Assembly: GCA_029005335.1 (NCBI GenBank)
Contig: JAQXFT010000031.1
Coordinates: 1-10,490 of the forward strand
Reading direction: 5' to 3'
DNA: 10,490 nucleotides
Origin: Oscillospiraceae bacterium
GTDB taxonomy: Bacteria; Bacillota; Clostridia; Oscillospirales; Ruminococcaceae
Shown: in pieces, positions 1-5,929 of the stretch
Numbering within the stretch: the stretch's first letter is position 1
Layout of the letters: the number at the start of each line of letters is the position of its first letter
Translations under genes and position numbers: made by a program
Notes under the pieces: generated by a model
What the model was told of the DNA's origin: nothing
Database searches by the model: none
The model's input: only the letters and a program-made list of their open reading frames with translations

Positions 1-537
1 TGTGCAACAATCTACAGAATCAAGGGAGACAGAGAACTCAAGGTTTGTCTCGCCTGCCAGACAACTGTTGAAAATGATATGTATATAGCAACACTTCCGT
101 TCTTCCCGCTTGTTAAGCAGGTTTACAACATTGAGGAAGTAAAGCCGACAGAACAGATTATGATGCAGCTGTACCCCGAAATCTATTCATGTATCGGCTG
201 TAATGCCTGCACTAATTCCTGTACACAGTCACTTAACGTAATGCAGTATATCGCATATGCACAGCGTGGCGAGTATGAAAAGTGTGCAGAGGAATCATTC
301 GACTGCGTAATGTGCGGAGTATGTTCATCAAGATGTCCGGCAGGAATTTCACACCCTCAGGTAGCTCTCCTTGCAAGAAGACTCAACGGAAAATACCTCG
401 CTCCGAAAACTCAGCACCTCGAGGACAGAGTAAAGGAAATCAAGGACGGAACATTTACGGAACTCCTCGAAAGTCTCATGCAGAAGCCGGTTGAGGAAAT
501 GAAAGAGCTTTACAACAACAGAGAAATCGAGAAGTAA
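1..537 (+). CDS. frdB: Fumarate reductase/succinate dehydrogenase-type iron-sulfur subunit (5' partial)
   Basis: This reading frame is open from the first base, so the N-terminus lies upstream of the window; the first ATG at 79 is internal. About 178 residues are visible, against roughly 240 or more for the family. The fragment opens with the end of a plant-type [2Fe-2S] domain: Cys1, then Cys16-Leu-Ala-Cys19-Gln-Thr, matching the LACxT segment holding the last cluster cysteine of SdhB/FrdB. A ferredoxin-like part follows with two CxxCxxCxxxC motifs: CIGCNACTNSC (fragment residues 64-74) and CVMCGVCSSRCP (102-113). The protein should pass electrons to or from the flavoprotein encoded 14 bases downstream. 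Both motifs are complete, which predicts two [4Fe-4S] clusters, as in HdrC/GlpC-type proteins, instead of the [3Fe-4S] cluster of classical FrdB. A charged helical tail of about 40 residues has no membrane segment. The donor and any membrane anchor are not visible here. Confidence 0.85.
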   Translation, partial: CATIYRIKGDRELKVCLACQTTVENDMYIATLPFFPLVKQVYNIEEVKPTEQIMMQLYPEIYSCIGCNACTNSCTQSLNVMQYIAYAQRGEYEKCAEESFDCVMCGVCSSRCPAGISHPQVALLARRLNGKYLAPKTQHLEDRVKEIKDGTFTELLESLMQKPVEEMKELYNNREIEK

Positions 538-551
538 GGAGGAAAAATAAG

Positions 552-2153
552 ATGTATCCATCAGATATTACGGAATCACTGAAGAAGGTTGAGGCAAACC
601 GTGCCGAAAATACGGCAATGGAGCCTCGCAGAATGACCGCCGAGGAAAAAGACGAGCTTCTTGCAACATATCACCCCGATTACCGTCAGGACCAGTTCGA
701 GGAAATCAAAGTCGGAGCAAATAAAGGCGAAAAAGCTCCGCACGAGCTTGCGGATATACTTCAGGCAAACAGCAGAATAAAGCCTGAGGAAATAGATTTA
801 ACAAAAATTGACTATGATGTTGACGTACTCGTAATAGGCGGAGGCGGTGCAGGTGCATCAGCCGCAATTGAAGCCGATAATGCCGGTGCAAAGGTAATGG
901 TTGTAACGAAGCTCAGAATGGGCGATGCCAACACAATGATGGCAGAGGGCGGTATTCAGGCAGCCGACAAGCCGAACGATTCACCTGCAATTCACTACGT
1001 TGACGCATACGGCGGAGGTCATTTTGCCGCTAAAAAGGAACTTCTTTACAGACTTGTAACCGAAGCTCCGGAGGCAATCCAGTGGCTTAACGGACTTGGC
1101 GTGGAATTTGACAAAGCTTCCGACGGAACAATGATTACAACTCACGGCGGAGGAACATCAAGAAAGAGAATGCACGCTGCAAAGGACTATTCCGGAGCAG
1201 AAATCATGAGAACCCTGCGTGATGAAGTCCTCAACAGAGAGATTCCGGTCGTAGATTTCACTTCCGCAATCGAACTCATTCTCGATGAAAATGGAAATGC
1301 TGCCGGAGCAGTGCTTATGAACATGGAGACAAAGGAAATCCTGATAGCCCGTGCAAAAACAGTAATAATCGCAACAGGTGGTGCAGGAAGAATGCACTAT
1401 CAGGGATTCCCGACTTCAAACCATTACGGAGCTACAGCAGATGGTCTCGTACTCGGCTACAGAGCCGGAGCAAAGCTTCTCTATCAGGATACCCTCCAGT
1501 ATCACCCGACAGGTGCAGCATATCCGTCACAGATATTCGGAGCATTGGTAACTGAAAAAGTACGTTCACTCGGTGCAAAGCTCGTAAATGCTAACGGTGA
1601 AGTATTCATGCACCCGCTCGAAACAAGAGACGTTTCAGCAGCATCAATAATCAGAGAATGCGGAGCAAGAGGAAACGGAGTAAAAACTCCGGACGGAATC
1701 GGACTCTGGCTCGATACTCCGATGATTGAACTGAAAAACGGTGAGGGAACAATCGAAAAGCGTATCCCTGCAATGATGAGAATGTTCGGAAAATACGGTA
1801 TTGACATCAGAAAAGAACCAATCCTCGTATATCCTACACTTCACTATCAGAACGGCGGACTTGATATTTCAGCCGACAACATGACCGCAGTAAAGAATCT
1901 GTTTGTAGCAGGTGAGGCTGTCGGAGGAATCCACGGAAGAAACCGTCTTATGGGTAACTCACTTCTTGATATTATCGTATTCGGAAGAAGTGCCGGAAGA
2001 AATGCTGCAAACGCTTCAAAGGAAACAAAGCTCGGAAAGCTTTCACTGGAACACGTAAACAGATTCGCAAAGGAACTCAAAGATGCCGGAATCGTAACAG
2101 ATAAGGTTTCTCCTAAGCTCCTCCCGAATTATACAAAGTCAAAAGATATATAA
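552..2153 (+). CDS. frdA: Fumarate reductase-type flavoprotein subunit (FAD-binding)
   Basis: This is a 533-residue flavoprotein, probably the catalytic subunit that reduces fumarate to succinate (or the reverse). The FAD Rossmann motif GGGGAGAS is at 97-104 and AEGG at 131-134. The substrate-site residues of the SdhA/FrdA family can be placed: HPTG (His318), Thr334-Glu335, Arg359-Asp360, His431 in LHYQNGG, and Arg465 in GRNRLMGNS. The FAD-linking histidine of E. coli FrdA (SHT) is replaced by Asn127 (ANT), so FAD is probably bound non-covalently. An extension of about 88 residues precedes the Rossmann fold, and only about 50 residues follow the GRSAG motif, so the long C-terminal helical domain of classical FrdA is missing. 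GGAGG at 538-542, overlapping the end of frdB, sets the ATG start 9 bases downstream. L-aspartate oxidase (NadB) is a relative, but the adjacent iron-sulfur subunit favours fumarate reductase. Heavy CTC and AAG codon use suggests high expression. Confidence 0.87.
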   Translation: MYPSDITESLKKVEANRAENTAMEPRRMTAEEKDELLATYHPDYRQDQFEEIKVGANKGEKAPHELADILQANSRIKPEEIDLTKIDYDVDVLVIGGGGAGASAAIEADNAGAKVMVVTKLRMGDANTMMAEGGIQAADKPNDSPAIHYVDAYGGGHFAAKKELLYRLVTEAPEAIQWLNGLGVEFDKASDGTMITTHGGGTSRKRMHAAKDYSGAEIMRTLRDEVLNREIPVVDFTSAIELILDENGNAAGAVLMNMETKEILIARAKTVIIATGGAGRMHYQGFPTSNHYGATADGLVLGYRAGAKLLYQDTLQYHPTGAAYPSQIFGALVTEKVRSLGAKLVNANGEVFMHPLETRDVSAASIIRECGARGNGVKTPDGIGLWLDTPMIELKNGEGTIEKRIPAMMRMFGKYGIDIRKEPILVYPTLHYQNGGLDISADNMTAVKNLFVAGEAVGGIHGRNRLMGNSLLDIIVFGRSAGRNAANASKETKLGKLSLEHVNRFAKELKDAGIVTDKVSPKLLPNYTKSKDI

Positions 2154-2167
2154 ATTTTCTTCAGAAA

Positions 2168-2200
2168 GGGCGGAAAAATTTTTTTCCGCCCGTATTTCTT
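2168..2200 (+). terminator. Rho-independent terminator of the frd operon
   Basis: GGGCGG (2168-2173) pairs with CCGCCC (2186-2191), and the stem can extend through the A run (2174-2178) against the T run (2179-2185). A T-rich stretch (GTATTTCTT) follows. It lies 15 bases after the frdA stop and before the next promoter, so it should separate frdBA from nnr. The T tail is not a perfect run. Confidence 0.8.
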
Positions 2201-2231
2201 AAAAAAATCCAGAAAAATTTAAATTTATACC

Positions 2232-2260
2232 TTGACACATATCTGTTTTTGTGATAAAAT
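2232..2260 (+). promoter_or_regulatory. Sigma-A type promoter for nnr
   Basis: A perfect -35 TTGACA (2232-2237) is followed by a 17-base spacer and -10 TAAAAT (2255-2260). A TG at 2252-2253, one base before the -10, makes it an extended -10. The stretch at 2201-2231 is very AT-rich, including AAATTTAAATTT at 2215-2226, and could act as an UP element. Transcription should start near 2267, giving a leader of about 78 bases before the nnr ATG. The 2154-2344 gap holds only the terminator, this promoter and the leader. Confidence 0.85.
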
Positions 2261-2280
2261 ATTCTTGTTTTTGGATAATA

Positions 2281-2322
2281 TTCGGAAGTGACTGCGTAAT
2301 ATAACTCTTCCCGAAGCCCGAA
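2281..2322 (+). other. Possible hairpin in the nnr leader
   Basis: TTCGGAAG (2281-2288) can pair with CTTCCCGAA (2307-2315), with one bulged base and an 18-base loop. The right arm begins a near-tandem CCCGAAG-CCCGAA (2310-2322), so the left arm has two alternative partners. The structure lies between the predicted start of transcription and the ribosome binding site (AAGGAG, 2333-2338). It matches no riboswitch class I recognise and may only stabilise the messenger or serve as an operator. Confidence 0.3.
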
Positions 2323-2344
2323 TCTTATTTTTAAGGAGCTTTTT

Positions 2345-3976
2345 ATGAGAATTGTAACGCCTGATGAAATGGGAAAAATTGAAAGTTTATCAGAACAGCT
2401 TGGTGTAAGCCGTGGGACACTTATGGAGAATGCAGGAATAAAGCTTGCAAGATTTATATCTGAAATAAGTCACAACAAAAACGTGCGGAAAATACTTTTC
2501 CTTTGCGGAAAGGGCAACAATGGCGGAGACTGCTTTGTAGCCGGACGAGAGCTTATATACAGCGGATATGATGTTACATTTGTGCATTTGTGCGGAATGC
2601 CTTCAACTGATATAGCTAAAAATGCATTCTCTGAAGTACCTAAGCAGAGAACAAAATTTCTGAACGGATTCCGGACAAAGAATCTGAAAAAGGCTGTGGA
2701 ATCAGAAGAAATTGCTTTTATGACCGGAGAGCTTTATAAAGATGCTGTACGCAAGACAAGACAGCAGGAAGAATCCAAAGTTTCGTCAATAATTAAAGCT
2801 ATAGATGAAAGTGAAGTCATAGTTGACGGTGTATTCGGAACGGGCTTTCATGGTATGCTTGAACATGATATAGTAGAATATTTCAGAGCATCAGAATCTA
2901 AAATCAGAATTGCCGTAGATGTGCCAAGCGGTGGAAATTGTCTTACAGGTCAGGTATCTGCCGGAACATTCAGAGCAGATTATACAGCCGTATTCGGATA
3001 CATAAAAAGCGGTATGACACAGTATCCCTTAAAGGAATACTGTGGAAAAGTAAAAGTATTTGATATAGGACTTCCTGATGAAAGTCTTTCCGCTGTCTCA
3101 AAGGATATGAGCGTTATTGATATGAATATTCTGAAATCCCTGAAACAGCACCGCAGACCCGATTCACATAAGGGAGATTTCGGAAAAATGCTGTCTGTAA
3201 CAGGCTGTGACCGCATGAGGGGAGCTTCAATAATGTCCTCAATGTCTGCACTGCGTTCGGGAACGGGACTTCTTACCGTTGCATCAACATGGACCTGCAT
3301 AAACAATATATCCTATCAGATACCGGAAGCAATAACCATTCCGCTTGTTGCTGACAATGAGGGATATATATTATTTGATGAAAATAAGGATACTCTTGAA
3401 AAGGCTCTGGAATCAGCCGATTCAATACTTATAGGCTGTGGAATAGGAGTAACGGATTCTACCAGGAAGCTTACGGAATTTATAATAAAAAATGCACGTT
3501 GTCCGGTAATTATCGACGCAGACGGCATAAACTGCATAGCCTCATGCATAGATATATTATCAGAGAGCAGGGCAGATATCATACTTACACCGCACCCTAA
3601 GGAAATGTCACGCCTTTGCGGAATAAGTACGGAGGGCGTACAGAAAAACCGTATAGAAACAGCTATGAATTTCGCAAAGAAATATGGGGTAACACTTGTG
3701 CTTAAAGGAGCGGGGACAGTTACCGCAGATTCAAAGCAGTGCATGGTAAATATTACGGGGAATGCCGGTATGAGCAGGGGAGGAAGCGGAGATGTTCTTG
3801 CCGGAATAATCGCCTCACTTTCAGCACAGAAGTATAAATCCTTTGATGCGTGCGTATACGGAGTATATATACATGGTCTTGCCGGAGATATAACCGCTGA
3901 AAAAATGGGTTATGAAGCAATGCTTCCGACGGATATGATAAACAATTTGTCCGTCTCGTTCATGAGTATAAAATAA
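2345..3976 (+). CDS. nnr: Bifunctional NAD(P)H-hydrate epimerase / ADP-dependent NAD(P)H-hydrate dehydratase
   Basis: This is a metabolite-repair enzyme. The N-terminal YjeF-type domain interconverts the R and S forms of hydrated NAD(P)H, and the C-terminal CARKD domain dehydrates the S form using ADP. Length (543 aa) and domain order fit the fused bacterial form. Epimerase landmarks are KGNNGGD (56-62), DGVFGTG (161-167) and VDVPSG (191-196). Dehydratase landmarks are HKGDFG (275-280), IDADGIN (390-396), TPHPKE (415-420), LKGAGT (453-458) and GGSGDVLAG (479-487), which holds the catalytic Asp of the ribokinase-like fold. The start is set by AAGGAG (2333-2338), 6 bases before the ATG. Oddities lie in the epimerase half: the usual GGDG is GGDC (Cys63), and the gap between the NNGGD and GTG motifs is some tens of residues longer than in E. 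coli Nnr, with a Lys/Glu-rich insert. Codons are ATA-rich, unlike frdBA. Confidence 0.93.
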   Translation: MRIVTPDEMGKIESLSEQLGVSRGTLMENAGIKLARFISEISHNKNVRKILFLCGKGNNGGDCFVAGRELIYSGYDVTFVHLCGMPSTDIAKNAFSEVPKQRTKFLNGFRTKNLKKAVESEEIAFMTGELYKDAVRKTRQQEESKVSSIIKAIDESEVIVDGVFGTGFHGMLEHDIVEYFRASESKIRIAVDVPSGGNCLTGQVSAGTFRADYTAVFGYIKSGMTQYPLKEYCGKVKVFDIGLPDESLSAVSKDMSVIDMNILKSLKQHRRPDSHKGDFGKMLSVTGCDRMRGASIMSSMSALRSGTGLLTVASTWTCINNISYQIPEAITIPLVADNEGYILFDENKDTLEKALESADSILIGCGIGVTDSTRKLTEFIIKNARCPVIIDADGINCIASCIDILSESRADIILTPHPKEMSRLCGISTEGVQKNRIETAMNFAKKYGVTLVLKGAGTVTADSKQCMVNITGNAGMSRGGSGDVLAGIIASLSAQKYKSFDACVYGVYIHGLAGDITAEKMGYEAMLPTDMINNLSVSFMSIK

Positions 3977-3990
3977 TGAAAGTATAAAAT
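3965..3990 (+). repeat. Two copies of AGTATAAAAT across the nnr stop
   Basis: AGTATAAAAT occurs at 3965-3974 and again at 3981-3990, starts 16 bases apart, with the first copy running into the nnr stop codon. Each copy contains a -10-like TATAAA. No good -35 element sits at the right distance (the best is TTCATG at 3959 with an 18-base spacer to the second copy), so a promoter for the downstream lipoprotein gene is possible but weak. The rest of the 59-base gap holds only that gene's ribosome binding site. Confidence 0.35.
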
Positions 3991-4035
3991 CAGAAGATGT
4001 AAAAAGTCAGAACATAAAGACAGGAGATTTTATTT

Positions 4036-4623
4036 ATGAAAAGACTTGTTACATTGGCTTTTGCAGGAATAATGCTTTTATCAGCAACGGCGTGCAAATC
4101 GTCAGGAGTAGCCGGAAGTACGGAAAACGGACTTGACACAGCATTTCAGACGGAAGCTCAGATTACTCTTGACCAGATGAAGGCAAGCGGAACTTTATGC
4201 CGTTTCGGAGAGGGAGTATGGGAGATAGAATTTGATTCTCCGAATACTTTGAGCGGAGTTAAACTTGAATTTACGGACGGAACGTCAACAGCCTCCTATA
4301 AAGGACTGAGCTTTTCAGTACCGCAGTCAGCACTGCCGGTGAAATCCATGATGTCGAATCTGATTTCAGTTACAGATGAACTGGCACGCAGTGAGGAGCT
4401 TTCAGGAGAAAGTGAAAACGGTGAATTAAAAATAAAAGGAAGTCTCGAAAGCGGAGATTATATACTTACTGCCGACGAATCCGGAAATATCAGACGTTTT
4501 GAGATGCCTAATATGAATCTTGTAATGGAATTCGGAGAGATTACTGAAATAGGCTCAAAGCCAGAGGAGACAACAGCTCCGCCGGAAACGGAAAGTGTTT
4601 CTGAGACAACATCTTCTACATAA
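4036..4623 (+). CDS. Putative lipoprotein of unknown function, possibly LolA-like
   Basis: This is a 195-residue protein that I do not recognise with certainty. It begins with Lys-Arg, a hydrophobic stretch (residues 4-17) and a lipobox-like ATAC, so Cys20 is the likely lipidated residue and the protein should be anchored outside the cell membrane. The mature core (about 38-170) looks rich in beta strands, with phrases such as GEGVWEIEF, LSGVKLEF and SYKGLSFSVP. This resembles the curved-sheet LolA/LppX type of fold, which is inference only. The last 23 residues are low complexity (Thr, Glu, Pro, Ser) and probably disordered. AGGAGA (4022-4027) lies 8 bases before the ATG. It follows nnr by 59 bases with no terminator between, so co-transcription is likely. 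Export would require the Lgt-type lipidation encoded later in the window. Confidence 0.75.
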   Translation: MKRLVTLAFAGIMLLSATACKSSGVAGSTENGLDTAFQTEAQITLDQMKASGTLCRFGEGVWEIEFDSPNTLSGVKLEFTDGTSTASYKGLSFSVPQSALPVKSMMSNLISVTDELARSEELSGESENGELKIKGSLESGDYILTADESGNIRRFEMPNMNLVMEFGEITEIGSKPEETTAPPETESVSETTSST

Positions 4624-4627
4624 CAAT

Positions 4628-4656
4628 AAAGGCGGTTTTATTCAGACCGCCTTTTT
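4628..4656. terminator. Bidirectional terminator between convergent genes
   Basis: GGCGGT (4631-4636) pairs with ACCGCC (4646-4651) around a 9-base loop, flanked by AAA on the left and TTTTT on the right. Read on the + strand it ends the lipoprotein transcript. Read on the - strand the complement has a T-rich tail (TTTATTGTT) and ends the DUF3810 gene, whose stop lies at 4660-4662. One element therefore serves both convergent units within a 36-base gap. Confidence 0.88.
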
Positions 4657-4659
4657 ATG

Positions 4660-5754
4660 TTATTCTCCGAAATAATAGTCAAGAAGAAGATTGACTATCC
4701 GGCTGTAGCTCTGTATACCGTCCTCAATGCCGTTTATTTTCAGGTTGGTATCGGTAAAGCTGTCTGAAACCTTTCCGACGGTTTCGCTTGAAACGATTTC
4801 CTTATCCTTGTTTTCCTCCCAGAATTCTTCGGGAACGAACTTATACATATCCTGAGAGGTTTTTTCAGAAATTCTGTATGAAATCTCATAGGCCTCAGTG
4901 ATATTGTTTTTGTAAATTTCATTGTTTACATATTCCAGAGCATTGAGATAACCGCTGTACTGAAACTCAATGTTATCACTTTGAACAGAAGCGATAAATG
5001 CAAAGAATCCGGCTTCGTCCTCACGTATAATTCCCTTGAGGTGTGAAAACTCATGACAGATTGTGTTCGGGAGATTGCAGTCATAGACACTGGGATTATA
5101 GTTAGCCTCCATGGTAAATGGAAAGTATACACCGAGGGTTCTTGTCTGGCTCATTATGTATGAAGCTTTTATAGGTTTGGGATTCGGATAATATCCCCTG
5201 AACTGGGGATATTTTTCGCCAATATTTTTCATAGCCTTTTTAGCTTCGTCAGCGAGATTGCAGGTAATTATAAAATTTCCGTCAGAATCTCTCTGAACCT
5301 GTTCCGCCAGAGAGTTTGTCTCATCAACGAGAATTGAATAAAGCTCTGTAAGCTGTTTTCTTGAACGTTCAGACTTATTGAAATATACCTCGGAAAACGG
5401 TGTAGCCTGATACATAATAAAGCAGTTGAAGGTTTCAGTAGTCAGGGCGAATGCAAGAAGCGATAACGCACACGCAAGATATATTTTAAGAGTCCTGCTT
5501 CTGGAATTTTTCTTTTTTATCAGGATAATAATAAAAACCGGAATACCAATAATTATAAGCATTGCAAGAAGAACCAGAAAAACCTCTCCGAGAGAAAATT
5601 TAAATAATCCGCTTATGAATGAAAAAATATTGCTTAAAACCGGAAAAATATTTCTTACATAGAAATCCGAAAATCCTGTACTTATTCTTGCAATGAGATT
5701 AATAAGCAGAGTAACAGGAATTATGACAGCCGGAATACAGATAGCTTTTTTCAT
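4660..5754 (-). CDS. DUF3810-type membrane protein, predicted zinc metallopeptidase
   Basis: This 364-residue protein has three predicted membrane segments (about 5-23, 55-80 and 91-112), and the Lys/Arg-rich loop at 80-90 should be inside the cell. That topology places the large C-terminal part (113-364) outside. That part carries HEFSH at 234-238, followed by KGIIREDEAGF (240-250): a zinc-peptidase HExxH with a downstream Glu (245 or 247) as a plausible third ligand. The region between the first two membrane segments (FYVRNIFPVLSNIFSF and FSLGE) and the later FQYSGYLNAL also fit DUF3810. The family has no assigned function that I know of, and the substrate cannot be told from the neighbours. 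On the minus strand AGGAGT (5770-5765) lies 10 bases before the ATG. The gene is monocistronic, with a strong promoter divergent from ymfF. Confidence 0.85.
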   Translation of the reverse strand: MKKAICIPAVIIPVTLLINLIARISTGFSDFYVRNIFPVLSNIFSFISGLFKFSLGEVFLVLLAMLIIIGIPVFIIILIKKKNSRSRTLKIYLACALSLLAFALTTETFNCFIMYQATPFSEVYFNKSERSRKQLTELYSILVDETNSLAEQVQRDSDGNFIITCNLADEAKKAMKNIGEKYPQFRGYYPNPKPIKASYIMSQTRTLGVYFPFTMEANYNPSVYDCNLPNTICHEFSHLKGIIREDEAGFFAFIASVQSDNIEFQYSGYLNALEYVNNEIYKNNITEAYEISYRISEKTSQDMYKFVPEEFWEENKDKEIVSSETVGKVSDSFTDTNLKINGIEDGIQSYSRIVNLLLDYYFGE

Positions 5755-5791
5755 TAAAAAACATACTCCTTTTAATAATTTATATACAGAT

Positions 5792-5820
5792 ATTATAACA
5801 CAGTCCGGATATTATTTCAA
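5792..5820 (-). promoter_or_regulatory. Extended -10 promoter for the DUF3810 gene
   Basis: On the minus strand TTGAAA (5820-5815) is followed by a 17-base spacer and a perfect TATAAT (5797-5792), with TG one base upstream (5800-5799). Transcription should start near 5785, giving a leader of about 30 bases that contains the AGGAGT ribosome binding site. Confidence 0.85.
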
Positions 5821-5857
5821 TCATAATTGCAAAAAGGAAAAAATTTTCTTAAAACTA

Positions 5858-5886
5858 TGGAAATCTTCAGAATAATATGGTATAAT
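5858..5886 (+). promoter_or_regulatory. Extended -10 promoter for the ymfF-ymfH-lgt-folD-apbE operon
   Basis: TATAAT (5881-5886) is preceded by TGG (5878-5880), forming an extended -10. A weak -35, TGGAAA (5858-5863), sits 17 bases upstream. The upstream stretch is AT-rich. Transcription should start near 5893, leaving a short leader with TAAGGAGA at 5914-5921. No other promoter or terminator is evident down to the window end, so it probably drives all five genes. Confidence 0.8.
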
Positions 5887-5929
5887 AAAAAAAGCAGTAT
5901 CCAAAAAAATATCTAAGGAGATAAAAAGA

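Noticed and set aside
79..537. Starting the iron-sulfur subunit at the ATG at 79
   Set aside because: The frame is open back to base 1 and encodes the LACQT end of a [2Fe-2S] domain; there is no ribosome site before 79. The gene is simply cut by the window edge.
1425..1445. YGATADG in FrdA as a possible ApbE flavinylation site
   Set aside because: The segment aligns with the conserved FAD-contact region of the family (tGDG-like), not with the D-x-x-[ST]GAT motif of FMN-binding domains, and FrdA has no signal peptide while ApbE acts outside the membrane.
2281..2340. A known riboswitch in the nnr leader
   Set aside because: The leader is only about 78 bases and shows one imperfect hairpin. 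No conserved core of a known riboswitch class and no terminator-antiterminator pair can be seen.
5693..5875. 60-codon open frame on the + strand in the divergent promoter region
   Set aside because: It runs antisense to the DUF3810 start and across both promoters, with no family resemblance and no convincing ribosome site.
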